DNA of 64,000 bases from Bacteroidales bacterium UBA4893. GTDB lineage: Bacteria > Bacteroidota > Bacteroidia > Bacteroidales > P3. Shown piece after piece: positions 19,101-26,879 of the stretch (the stretch's first letter is position 1; the number at the start of each line of letters is the position of its first letter). A model generated the notes under the pieces. That model made no database searches and was not told the origin of the DNA. It saw nothing but the letters and a program-made list of their open reading frames with translations. The stretch covers positions 1-64,000 of the forward strand of contig DHCV01000025.1 of NCBI GenBank assembly GCA_002399025.1, written 5' to 3'. The position numbers and the translations under genes are program-made.

Positions 19101-19271
19101 TGAAGAATTGCAATTGCCAGAATAATTTCCAGTTTCTCCTCCATCATCATAAATAGTACAATTACCTGAAGTTTGTTCCTGATGGCCAGTAACTGTCATA
19201 TTATATGACTGTGCCATTAGTGTTATTGAGCCCAAACAGAGAAATAAAACAAGTAAAAGTGTTTTTTTCAT
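16122..19271 (-). CDS. Large secreted protein with CUB-like, fibronectin III and PKD domains and type B T9SS sorting domain
   Basis: The 1049-residue protein has a signal peptide (ending LMAQ, residue 21). A CUB-like beta domain with paired cysteines spans residues 22-140. Three fibronectin III-like segments end in Cys-rich linkers (145-225, 230-315, 325-410). A lectin/MAM-like region covers 430-620. A PKD-like segment lies near 695-770, with two short repeats ending GCDSIIVLDLIVKE and GCDSTVTLHLSLK. The C-terminal 90 residues (FLPNSFTPTLDKNNTFFPI...FNRWGERVYSS...WDGRYKNNLLPMGTYVW) are the gliding-motility-type CHU_C domain that directs T9SS export. A surface adhesin is likely. It lies between nfeD and floA. 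Confidence 0.85.
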   Translation of the reverse strand: MKKTLLLVLFLCLGSITLMAQSYNMTVTGHQEQTSGNCTIYDDGGETGNYSGNCNSSITIVANNSNNYFYITGTYNLESCAKARLKIFDGGTMSTVLLYTYCNSGPISLCTSGPRVTIRFESDTDTPLSGFVINCVENPCPRPSLTYSNNITSTSGRIGWSGGTASTNWIVECTTNNMPDGQNTFTTNNNFMDFTGLEPLTNYCFRIRSDCPPLTPCSYALVCFTTLCPCPPPTNIVAEMLDSTTLRVDWTESNTEILWTVEFIPMNGDPTITVQTNNPYYVFENLPFPYNCYRIKIFGPCPGTELICNQASLIVSCPPPPPFECDCPVAINPRVVDYSISSAYISWVHIASPGWIIKYYPIDDITNTIIDTVNTNSFMATNLEPATYYIFEIHSYCDSFDIRCVSKIGVFTYNDKCFDFLDLRGPNCTTTFGNYENPDLYRGLIDLGEESIISRHVIHKDTLGKDPRTNNRLSTVQPGKFASVRLGNWNVGAEAESITYQYMIDTNNFDLMILNYAIVLQDPNHTLSNQPRFTLSIFGENGRILDQFCGYTNFYASGELGWDTATTSFGSVIWKDWTTMGVDLAQYHGQRIAIKLTTYDCEEGGHFGYAYFNLDCERKDEIQSSCGDVDSITLTAPNGFNYVWYEEGDETNIISRERQIRVLVDNSVFYCKCISKESEYCFILMKYIAERTYPYAQFTYDVNRCTREVTFINTSIISNRATYPSGYKPVDSIQWKFHNDSISTNDTVVLTFDSVGVYEVRLIASIAEGGCNDTIIQQIIIEPFYVDTIHAEICAGEVYDDFGFEETVQGVYPVIYTTDEGCDSIIVLDLIVKEKYELVIYDTICEGDSYTMNGFNCSQPNTYIQELQTYNGCDSTVTLHLSLKKLFDDFTILDENYIETESYPIYVDGTCEGCLSYFWNTGSTNPILQVNYPGSYFLSVYTDCGTIYDSVEVVSPEVVLFLPNSFTPTLDKNNTFFPIYEDKEYVHIQLFEIFNRWGERVYSSTTQPWDGRYKNNLLPMGTYVWQLIYKLKFSGEIIYHKSGSVNLIR

Positions 19272-19406
19272 ATTTATATTATATGAATTTGTATCAAAAA
19301 AATATCCTTAGTCTATATAACACTCCTTTTTACATTTTTGTAACCTATTTTTATTAAATATTTTCAATTTAATGAAGAAACCCCCTAAAATACAATACTT
19401 TAAATT

Positions 19407-19874
19407 TTATTTAATTGGGCGAACAAATATCTTTGAGTCTTCAATTCTTTCAATTTCTATCTCAGTATTTGGATCAAGGAAAGAGGCAGTTGTGAAGGCT
19501 TCAATTCTTTGGGAATTAATTTCAACTGTTCCTGCAGAAGCCAAACGAGTTATTGTAATTCCCTTGTCCCCTACCTTAAAATCTTCATGCTTTACATCAT
19601 TTGCCTTGCTGTCAATTGACTTATCGAGGGCAAATCGCTTCCAGGTTTTGGATCTAAGGGAATAAATCAAGAGTATTCCACAAAGAATGAGAGTAACAAA
19701 CAAAGAAATTGTTCCCCATGTTGTTCCATACTCAGCATAAACCCTAAATACTCCGTAAATAATCATTGCCAATCCTGAAATACCAGCGATAGTTGTTCCA
19801 GTTATTGCAACAAGTTCTAAAATAATCAACACTAATCCCCCAATGAGGAATAATAAAATAAAGAATAAGTCCAT
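19407..19874 (-). CDS. NfeD-like membrane protein
   Basis: This 155-residue protein has three to four membrane helices (residues 3-25, 30-50, 55-72) and a C-terminal OB-fold (VGDKGITITRLASAGTVEINSQRIEAFT). That is the short NfeD1b form which partners flotillin-type proteins. Length and layout are typical. It starts 11 bp after clpS on the same strand. The expected neighbour floA is 3.4 kb downstream, past the type B T9SS gene. Confidence 0.85.
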   Translation of the reverse strand: MDLFFILLFLIGGLVLIILELVAITGTTIAGISGLAMIIYGVFRVYAEYGTTWGTISLFVTLILCGILLIYSLRSKTWKRFALDKSIDSKANDVKHEDFKVGDKGITITRLASAGTVEINSQRIEAFTTASFLDPNTEIEIERIEDSKIFVRPIK

Positions 19875-19885
19875 AAAAAAATATT

Positions 19886-20170
19886 TTATCTAATTTCTAC
19901 TTTTAAATTCTTTGCCACTAAAGCTTTATACATTATTAATAGTTCATCATAGCTGCCATGCTTAACCGTACACAAACCTTTTCTGTCAACAATGTATGCA
20001 CAATTGGACGCTTGTTCATAGGCAAGAGAGCAAATCTTAACTAAACAATCAATAACATATTCAAATGTATGAATATTATCATTAAAAAGAATTAATTCAT
20101 TCCCTTCCTCGTTAAGAGAATCGATGCAATTAACCTCTTCAGGATTCGTATCACCATATATATCCCCCAT
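19886..20170 (-). CDS. clpS: Clp protease adaptor ClpS
   Basis: ClpS delivers N-degron substrates to ClpAP-type proteases. The 94-residue protein has an acidic N-terminal tail and then the ClpS fold: ELILFNDNIHTFEYVIDCL near residue 25 and AYEQASNCAYIVDRKGLCTVKHGSYDEL near 52-79. The usual binding-pocket DD/NT segment is represented by NDNIHTF. A TATCTTTG box on the minus strand at 20197-20204 precedes it. It probably heads a unit with nfeD. Confidence 0.88.
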   Translation of the reverse strand: MGDIYGDTNPEEVNCIDSLNEEGNELILFNDNIHTFEYVIDCLVKICSLAYEQASNCAYIVDRKGLCTVKHGSYDELLIMYKALVAKNLKVEIR

Positions 20171-20296
20171 TGGCTTAAAATCTTAGTTTAATAAGGCAAA
20201 GATATAAAAAGATTCTCAATAATTCAATCATAAAATAGAAAAAACTTCATTTAGAACTATTTTTTCCTTGTTCTAATCTCACAAAACGAAGAATCA

Positions 20297-20433
20297 AACT
20301 ATTTAAATAAGGTTTTGATGTCGAGATCATGGCATGATCTTGGGTAAATCATGGCATGATATGACTGAGATCATGCCATGATATGGGTGAGATCATGCCA
20401 TGATCTTTAGATTGAAACGAAGTTTAAATAGTT
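20297..20433. repeat. Palindrome array P2: four units, 22-bp period, inside an inverted repeat
   Basis: Four copies of ATCATGgCATGAT-type palindromes have centres at 20332, 20354, 20376 and 20398, exactly 22 bp apart. The central base is G, G, C, C. The array is enclosed by an 11-bp perfect inverted repeat, AACTATTTAAA (20297-20307) and TTTAAATAGTT (20423-20433). It fills the gap between clpS and the T9SS gene ending at 20548. Confidence 0.85.
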
Positions 20434-20434
20434 C

Positions 20435-20468
20435 AAAGTCTTATTTTACAACATTATAATAAGACTTT
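20435..20468. repeat. 11-bp perfect hairpin next to array P2
   Basis: AAAGTCTTATT (20435-20445) and AATAAGACTTT (20458-20468) form a perfect stem with a 12-base loop, beginning one base after the inverted repeat around array P2. No T-run follows on either strand, so a standard terminator is unlikely. Confidence 0.6.
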
Positions 20469-20490
20469 GAGAGATTTATATAAAGGATAA

Positions 20491-20523
20491 AAAAAAGTCG
20501 CTCCTTATTTGAGAAGCGACTTT
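20491..20523 (-). terminator. Rho-independent terminator of T9SS cargo gene
   Basis: AAAGTCGCT (20494-20502) and AGCGACTTT (20515-20523) form a 9-bp stem. On the minus strand it ends in a T-run. An almost identical terminator follows the related cargo gene at 23588-23617. Confidence 0.85.
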
Positions 20524-20547
20524 AGAATGTATAGTTATTTTTAAAAC

Positions 20548-21588
20548 CTATTCTACTACAATTTTCTTAGCGAATACACCAGCATTAGTGTATACTTTTA
20601 GAACATAAGTTCCAGCATTTAAGTTAGAAACATTAACTGAAGTAACCATAGAGTTAACTGAATTTTCAGATACTTTTTGTCCCATCATATTAAACATTTC
20701 TACTCTTTCAATATTTGCTTTAGAAGCTATATTAACATTGTTTTTAGTAGGGTTAGGATAAACTGAAGAAGAAGAAAGAGCTTCAACATCATTTATTCCA
20801 TTAACAACTCCTTGACCAGGAATAAAATGAACACCTGGAGTATAAGTTCCTAAAACTTCATTTCGATTGAAAGCAAAAGCATAAACAACATATTCAGTAC
20901 CAGTAGTTAATGGGTCATCTTCAGAACCTACTGTACCAGTTAATGCTTCATAAATACGACCATCTTGAGAAATTAAATAATCAACTACATCAGCATCTGT
21001 AGTAATACCATAGTCTACAAAAGCTGATTGTTCTCCTATTGTATAATAGTAATAAGATGTTTGATCATTAATAGAAAAATCTAAATCTGCAGAATAATTT
21101 GTCACATTAGATACAGTTGTAACTATATCTGCTGTTCCTGTTCCTCCAATATAATTAGAAGTAAATTCGGTTGAAACAACTGTAGAGTCTGTAGCACCAA
21201 TAGCACATACATAAACAGTATTAATTCTATTATTTGGGATAGCTCCATCTAAGGTAACAGTTTGAGCTCCTGTAAAAGGTTGACCATAAACCGTAACAAC
21301 CATAGCTTCTGAAACTCCAATATAAGAAGCAATGTATTCTACAAAGCCTGGTTCTAACACAACTGCATAATATGAGTTGCAATCTGCGTTAGGAGTAATT
21401 GTTGCTGTAACTGTTAAACCATCATTAGAAAGAATGTCAATTGTAGCATTTGCTGATTTTGCACCATTGCTTTTATTTGCAAGTGGTAATTGGTGATTTC
21501 TTGCTTCTTCGAGAAGAGATTCTTTAGTTTGAGCCAAATTTAATGATTTGAATTGTGCTGTAGCTCCAAAAGTCACGATTAGAGCCAT
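20548..21588 (-). CDS. T9SS cargo protein, type A sorting domain (start disrupted by A8 tract)
   Basis: The C-terminal 75 residues (VYPNPTKNNVNI...VEMFNMMGQKV...LNAGTYVLKVYTNAG...KIVVE) are a type A T9SS sorting domain. The rest has fibronectin-like beta segments and no recognised enzyme motif. The intact frame starts at an internal ATG (21588) and lacks the lysines of a signal peptide. A better start, ATG at 21613, is followed by eight A residues. With seven As it would read MKKITLFVMALIVTFGATAQ, almost the same as the related gene at 24615. So this copy is either frameshifted, phase-variable or carries a sequencing error. Confidence 0.75.
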   Translation of the reverse strand: MALIVTFGATAQFKSLNLAQTKESLLEEARNHQLPLANKSNGAKSANATIDILSNDGLTVTATITPNADCNSYYAVVLEPGFVEYIASYIGVSEAMVVTVYGQPFTGAQTVTLDGAIPNNRINTVYVCAIGATDSTVVSTEFTSNYIGGTGTADIVTTVSNVTNYSADLDFSINDQTSYYYYTIGEQSAFVDYGITTDADVVDYLISQDGRIYEALTGTVGSEDDPLTTGTEYVVYAFAFNRNEVLGTYTPGVHFIPGQGVVNGINDVEALSSSSVYPNPTKNNVNIASKANIERVEMFNMMGQKVSENSVNSMVTSVNVSNLNAGTYVLKVYTNAGVFAKKIVVE

Positions 21589-21719
21589 AACAAAAAGTGT
21601 GATTTTTTTTCATTTTGTCTTTGTTGAATTATTAATTTTAAACTATAATTTTTATTAGTAAGTGTTATAAAATAAGCAATACTTAATTATCAAAAAAAAA
21701 TACTTAAGAAAGTTACGCC

Positions 21720-23531
21720 TTACATTCTCTCAGGGACCTTAATTCCTAAGAGTTCCATTGATGATTTTATTGTATTTCCAACAAAGGAGCTTAGGGCAAC
21801 CCTCAATCTTACAATGCTATCATTCTCTTCCCTAAGGATTGAGGTATCTTGATAGAAAGCATTGAAACTCTTTGCCAAATCGTAAACATAGTTTGCAATT
21901 AGAGCCGGAGAAAAGGTTTGACCGGCAAGCTCAACAACATTTGGAAAAGCATAAAGCAGCCTAACAACCTCCAATTCCTTTTGATTGAGTTCCAAAGAAG
22001 AATCGAGGCTAAGGGTGTCAATATTTATGTCTTTTTCCTCCTGTGCCTTTCTCAAAATTGACCGAATACGAGCATGCGTATATTGAATAAATGGTCCTGT
22101 ATTGCCATTAAAGTCAATAGAATCCTTAGGATTGAAGGTCATATTCTTGGAAGGGTCAACCTTAAGGATGAAATACTTCAAAGCTCCCATTGCTAACATA
22201 TAGTAAAGCTTTTCAGCCTCTTCAGAACTAAAGTTATCTATCTTTCCATGCTCCATTGTTTGTTGCTGAGCGGTGTTTATCATCTCCTCAATCAAATCGT
22301 CGGCATCCACAACAGTCCCTTCACGTGATTTCATCTTACCTTCGGGCAGTTCAACCATACCATAGGAAAGATGGAATATGTTTTCAGCCCATGCATATCC
22401 TAATTTTTGAAGAATAATTTTGAGAACATTGAAATGATAGTTTTGTTCGTTGCCAACAACGTAGAGTAGCTTGTCTGATTCGAAATCATTATGCCTCAAC
22501 ACTGCTGTTCCTAAGTCTTGAGTCATATAAACAGAAGTACCATCAGCTCTTTGAAGAAGTTTTTCGTCCAATCCATCATTTGTCAAATTGCACCAAACAG
22601 AACCATCTTCTCTTTTGTAAAGAACATCCTTTACTAAACCATCCTTTACTATATCCTTTCCTAATAGATAAGTGTTAGATTCGTAATAAACCTTATCAAA
22701 ATCAACACCCATTCTATAATAAGTTTCATCAAAGCCTTTATAAACCCATCCATTCATCTTTTCCCATAACGAAATAGTGTCTTTGTCCTTTGCTTCCCAC
22801 TTTCTTAGCAGTTCTTGAGCCTTGAGAAGGATTGGAGCAGTCTTTTCGGCAGTTTCTTTGTCAATCCCACCAGTAACCATTTCTTCAACCTCTTTCTTGT
22901 AGTGCTTATCAAACAGAACATAATATTTCCCTACCAAATGATCTCCTTTTATGCCTGCAAGTTCTGGGGTTTCTCCATCTCCAAAAAGCTGCCAAGCAAT
23001 CATTGATTTGCAAATATGGATACCTCTATCGTTTATTAAATTCACCTTCCTAACTGCAAAACCATTAGCTTTTAGAATTTCTGCAACACTCCACCCTAAG
23101 AGATTATTACGTATATGCCCTAAGTGAAGAGGCTTATTTGTGTTTGGGGACGAATACTCAACAACGACAGGCTTCTCATCCCTTATTGGCTTGTAGCCGT
23201 AGGTATATTTAGTCTTAAACTTATCAATAAAATCAATCCAATACTTAGTGGAAACCTCAAAATTGAGAAATCCCTTTATAACATTAAATCCACTAATAAC
23301 CTTTTCATTGTTTTCTGCCTTCAAATCTTCCAAGACAAATTCTCCAATCTTGTTTGCCAAAACCTCAGGAGAGAGTTTAGCTTGCTTAACAAAAGGGAAA
23401 ACAACTAAAGTAAAATCACCAATAAATTCTTTCTTGGTAGGACTAATCAATATATCTTTTTCTTCAATTTCAATAGATAAAAGAGAAGAGAGAGCTTTTT
23501 TAACCGAAAGTTTAATCAACAAATCAATCAT
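21720..23531 (-). CDS. argS: Arginyl-tRNA synthetase
   Basis: ArgS charges tRNA-Arg. The 603-residue class I synthetase has the HIGH-type motif SSPNTNKPLHLGHIRNN near residue 130 and the KMSK-equivalent LPEGKMKSREGTVVDADDL near 400. It also has the N-terminal Arg-tRNA-specific domain and the C-terminal anticodon-binding DALR domain ending in LLGIKVPERM. Length is typical for Bacteroidota. A TATCTTTG box on the minus strand at 23561-23568 precedes it. Confidence 0.96.
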   Translation of the reverse strand: MIDLLIKLSVKKALSSLLSIEIEEKDILISPTKKEFIGDFTLVVFPFVKQAKLSPEVLANKIGEFVLEDLKAENNEKVISGFNVIKGFLNFEVSTKYWIDFIDKFKTKYTYGYKPIRDEKPVVVEYSSPNTNKPLHLGHIRNNLLGWSVAEILKANGFAVRKVNLINDRGIHICKSMIAWQLFGDGETPELAGIKGDHLVGKYYVLFDKHYKKEVEEMVTGGIDKETAEKTAPILLKAQELLRKWEAKDKDTISLWEKMNGWVYKGFDETYYRMGVDFDKVYYESNTYLLGKDIVKDGLVKDVLYKREDGSVWCNLTNDGLDEKLLQRADGTSVYMTQDLGTAVLRHNDFESDKLLYVVGNEQNYHFNVLKIILQKLGYAWAENIFHLSYGMVELPEGKMKSREGTVVDADDLIEEMINTAQQQTMEHGKIDNFSSEEAEKLYYMLAMGALKYFILKVDPSKNMTFNPKDSIDFNGNTGPFIQYTHARIRSILRKAQEEKDINIDTLSLDSSLELNQKELEVVRLLYAFPNVVELAGQTFSPALIANYVYDLAKSFNAFYQDTSILREENDSIVRLRVALSSFVGNTIKSSMELLGIKVPERM

Positions 23532-23587
23532 TATTTAAAGTTTTAATCAAAAATAATTTGCAAAGATAGGGAAAATAAATAATAAAA

Positions 23588-23617
23588 AAAGTCGCTCCTT
23601 ATTTAAGAAGCGACTTT
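23588..23617 (-). terminator. Rho-independent terminator of T9SS cargo gene
   Basis: AAAGTCGCT (23588-23596) pairs with AGCGACTTT (23609-23617), with a T-run on the minus strand. It lies after the cargo gene that ends at 23641 and just upstream of the argS promoter region. The stem is identical to the one at 20494. Confidence 0.85.
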
Positions 23618-23640
23618 CGTAAATAAAGTTATTCTAAAAC

Positions 23641-24615
23641 TTATTCAACAACAATTTTCTTAGTTGCTAAACCAGCTTCAGTAAATATCTTAACGATATA
23701 AGTTCCGTTATTGAAATCAGAAACGTTAACAGTTGTTGCGTTTCCGTTTAAAGTATTTTCATATACTTTTTGACCTAACATATTAAAGATTTCTACTTTT
23801 TCCATATTGAAAGAAGAAGCTAAAGTAACTTGATCTTTTGCAGGGTTTGGATAAACATAAGATAATGTATTAACATCAACATTATTTAAACCAGCTCCAT
23901 CAATAAGAGGGAAAATCATCATATCTACATCTAAACCACCCCAAGCATCATAAATTGATACCCATGCTCTTGAAGTCATAGTTTCATCAGTATAGCTATA
24001 AGAGAAAGATTTATCCCCTGATGACTTACCATCTGGAGTTGATCCAATCAATAAGAAGTCAGAAATAATTGTATCTTGTGTTGCATTAAGTGTAAATTCA
24101 GGAACTGTGATTACAACTGCAAAATCAGACATATTTTGAATAGCAGGTAAAGTAAAAGTTGCTAATGCAAGACCTTCATTGAGAACATCACTTGCAGTGT
24201 TTGAATTGAAGTTTACAAAAGAAACCTCATTTCCAACTGTTGTAGAGGTAGCTGAATGTAAAGCAGCCTTAACCTGAGTTCCAGTTGTGGTTAGTGTAGC
24301 TTGTCCCAACATAGCAGCAATACCCTTTACAGGAACATTCCAACCAATATTATAAATTTGAGCATAAGCATTATCAACCCATTGGTTAGTTCCAGTAGCA
24401 GCTGTCCACAATTTAGTTTGGTCAGAAAAATATAATGTTGCACTATCAGTTGTAAGAACAAAATCATTAAAGCTATTTGGATATAGCGTATAATCTTTTG
24501 TTTGATTAGCAGAAACCTTAACCTTCATAGGAGTTAAGTTACTGGCATCTTTTACTTGAGCAATTGCTCCAAATGTTAATCCTAAAGCAAGGATAAAAAG
24601 TGTAATCTTTTTCAT
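23641..24615 (-). CDS. T9SS cargo protein, type A sorting domain
   Basis: The 324-residue protein has a signal peptide (MKKITLFILALGLTFGAIAQ). A beta-rich middle is without recognised catalytic motif. A C-terminal type A sorting domain follows (VYPNPAKDQVTLASSFNMEKVEIFNMLGQKV...KIVVE). Signal, tail and terminator closely resemble those of the gene at 20548, so the two are probably related by duplication, although their middles differ. A possible minus-strand promoter has TACATTTG at 24659-24666 and TTTG at 24689-24692. Function is unknown. Confidence 0.8.
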   Translation of the reverse strand: MKKITLFILALGLTFGAIAQVKDASNLTPMKVKVSANQTKDYTLYPNSFNDFVLTTDSATLYFSDQTKLWTAATGTNQWVDNAYAQIYNIGWNVPVKGIAAMLGQATLTTTGTQVKAALHSATSTTVGNEVSFVNFNSNTASDVLNEGLALATFTLPAIQNMSDFAVVITVPEFTLNATQDTIISDFLLIGSTPDGKSSGDKSFSYSYTDETMTSRAWVSIYDAWGGLDVDMMIFPLIDGAGLNNVDVNTLSYVYPNPAKDQVTLASSFNMEKVEIFNMLGQKVYENTLNGNATTVNVSDFNNGTYIVKIFTEAGLATKKIVVE

Positions 24616-25016
24616 TTTTGTTTTTTTGAATTATTAAATTGTATTTTTTTTCGAATTGCAAATGTACATTAATTTTTTAACCTGAAACCAAAAACCTAAA
24701 TATTTAACAGCATAAAGTATTATAAAGCTTGAGAGCAATGATTAAAAAGGTTGATAACATAAAACTAAATGGTAAGAAATTAAACAATTTCAATAATGCA
24801 GATATATATAATTGAGTTTATTTAAATGATTAAATGTATCTAAAACATATGTATATAAATAGGAAAAGCAAAATATTTTCATTTTATTAATGCAGATAAT
24901 CAAAAATATATTATATTTGCCACGTGTTTAAAAAGGAAACAAACAAAAAATAAATATTTTATTAATCAACATATGTGTTCAACCAGAACATAGATGTACA
25001 AAAACAAATTAAAATC
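24616..25016. promoter_or_regulatory. Divergent promoter region between two T9SS cargo genes
   Basis: This 400-bp AT-rich gap drives genes both ways. The minus side has TACATTTG (24659-24666). The plus side has TATATTTG (24912-24919), about 98 bp before the chosen ATG at 25017. I see no repeat array or RNA gene in it. Confidence 0.5.
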
Positions 25017-26669
25017 ATGAAAAAAACTTTATTTTTTCTTTCATTAATTATGTGCTTTGCTATTGTAAATGCACAAAATGTTAATGTAAGTCAATTGAGA
25101 AAAGCTTCTGCTAACTCAGGACTAAAACAAGTGGTTAATCCAAATCACATTCCTACAACTTATAACTCTGTAAATGGGATTAAAACTCCTGTTCCTGCAG
25201 GTTATGCAAGAGTTACTTTAACTGCTGGTGATGTTTGGGGAGATGGCTCTGGATATCAAATGCTAATTGACTCTAATGCTACAGCTTTTGGAACAACTAT
25301 TCCAACAACTGGACCTCTTACTGCATCAGGCGATGCTCCTGCAGCAACTTATGCTGAATTTGAATGGAAAATTCCTACCAATGCAGATGGAGCAATGACT
25401 TCAACTAATATTGTTATGAATAGTACTATTACTATTGAAATTCCTGCTGGAACTTATGACTATTGTATTACCAACCCAACTCCTGCAGATAGAATATGGA
25501 TTGCTGGCGGTGAAAATTCAAGAGCAGACAACTTTACTTTTTTGGATGGAGTAGAATACACATTTACTGTTGCATTGGCTGGTTCTTACGACGCTACAAC
25601 TATTACAATGGTTGCTCCCAACGATGTTGCTCTAAGCAATCTTGTTGTTCCTGCTCAAGGTATTCTAACAAATGCTGAAACTATTACAGTTACTGTATCT
25701 AACCTTGGAACAAATACAGCTGACAATATTCCTTTATTATGCCTTGTTAATAGCACTTCATTAAATACAACTATTCCTACATTAGCTCCTGGTGCAACAA
25801 CAACAGCAACATTTACAGCTGATATGTCAACTATAGGAGAAACCTACACAGTAAGTGTTTTTAACAATTGGACATTAGACCAAAATAACACAAACGATTC
25901 AGTTTCTGCAACTACAGCTTGTATTCCTAATGCTTCTCTTACTTATGATTTCAACTCTGGAGTTCTTCCAGCTGATTGGACTACATTAAATATTGATGGA
26001 AATACTCCAGATGTTAATATTAATGCTTTATTCCCTACTAACGCAGGATGGGAAGTAGCTGAAATGCAAGAAGGCGATTATGCAGCAATTGCTCCATCAT
26101 GGTTTTCTCCTGCAGGTCAAGCTGACAGATGGTTAATTTCAAGTAGAATTAATCTTCAAGGTAATAACTTCCTACAATTTGATTATGCTTCTATAGATCC
26201 AAACTATCCTGAATCAATGGAAATTAAAATATCTAATGGAGGAACTCAACCTGCAGATTTTACAACTTTAGAATCTGTTGCATCTGTTCCTGCATACGAA
26301 ATTGGTAAAACTATTAATTTATCTGCTTTCACAGGAACTGTTAGAGTTGCTTTCAGACTTACTTCTATGGATGCTTTCATTGGAATGGTTGACAACGTAA
26401 AAATCTTAGGAAATGCTTTATCATTAAATGAAGTTGAAAACAATGTTTCTTTTGGAGTTTATCCAAATCCTGCTAATGATTTCGTAACAATTTCTGATGC
26501 TAATGGTGCAGAAGTTAGAATTCTTGATATGTTAGGAAGAACATTGATTTCAAAATCAGTTAAATCTTCTAACGAAACTATTTCAATTGACAACCTAAAT
26601 AATGGTATGTATATGATTCAAATAGTTAAAGACGGAAAAGCTTCTACTCAAAAACTTATCAAAAAATAA
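25017..26669 (+). CDS. T9SS-secreted adhesin with gingipain-type DUF2436 and cleaved-adhesin domains
   Basis: The start at 25017 is chosen because it gives a clean signal peptide (MKKTLFFLSLIMCFAIVNAQ), leaving 550 residues. Residues about 45-195 resemble DUF2436 of Porphyromonas gingipains and haemagglutinins (GDGSGYQMLIDSNATAFG, then TYDYCITNPTPADRIWIAGG). Residues about 195-290 are a CARDB-like domain (LSNLVVPAQGILTNAETITVTVSNLG). Residues 295-460 are a cleaved-adhesin/choice-of-anchor-J domain (FNSGVLPADWTTLNIDG, DRWLISSRINL). A type A T9SS tail (VYPNPANDFVTI...) closes it. No protease domain is present, so it is the adhesin part alone. Confidence 0.8.
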   Translation: MKKTLFFLSLIMCFAIVNAQNVNVSQLRKASANSGLKQVVNPNHIPTTYNSVNGIKTPVPAGYARVTLTAGDVWGDGSGYQMLIDSNATAFGTTIPTTGPLTASGDAPAATYAEFEWKIPTNADGAMTSTNIVMNSTITIEIPAGTYDYCITNPTPADRIWIAGGENSRADNFTFLDGVEYTFTVALAGSYDATTITMVAPNDVALSNLVVPAQGILTNAETITVTVSNLGTNTADNIPLLCLVNSTSLNTTIPTLAPGATTTATFTADMSTIGETYTVSVFNNWTLDQNNTNDSVSATTACIPNASLTYDFNSGVLPADWTTLNIDGNTPDVNINALFPTNAGWEVAEMQEGDYAAIAPSWFSPAGQADRWLISSRINLQGNNFLQFDYASIDPNYPESMEIKISNGGTQPADFTTLESVASVPAYEIGKTINLSAFTGTVRVAFRLTSMDAFIGMVDNVKILGNALSLNEVENNVSFGVYPNPANDFVTISDANGAEVRILDMLGRTLISKSVKSSNETISIDNLNNGMYMIQIVKDGKASTQKLIKK

Positions 26670-26700
26670 TTTTTTGAATTAGATTTTTTCTAATAATTGA

Positions 26701-26731
26701 AAGGAGTTGAAATCAATCAACTCCTTTTTTT
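26701..26731 (+). terminator. Rho-independent terminator
   Basis: AAGGAGTTGA (26701-26710) and TCAACTCCTT (26717-26726) form a perfect 10-bp stem followed by T7. It follows the DUF2436 adhesin gene. Confidence 0.9.
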
Positions 26732-26879
26732 ATTTCTAATAATTTTGAGGACTTTCTCTTCATTAAATATACTTTACTTACTTAGGTATTTTGCAAGAAT
26801 GCGATTAAATTATTCTTTTAACTTATTTTATGGATAATTATATTATCTTTGCTGGTCTATAAATTAAATTGATATTAAA

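Noticed and set aside
24975..25016. ATG 24975 as start of the DUF2436 adhesin
   Set aside because: It adds 14 polar residues before a clean signal peptide that begins at ATG 25017.
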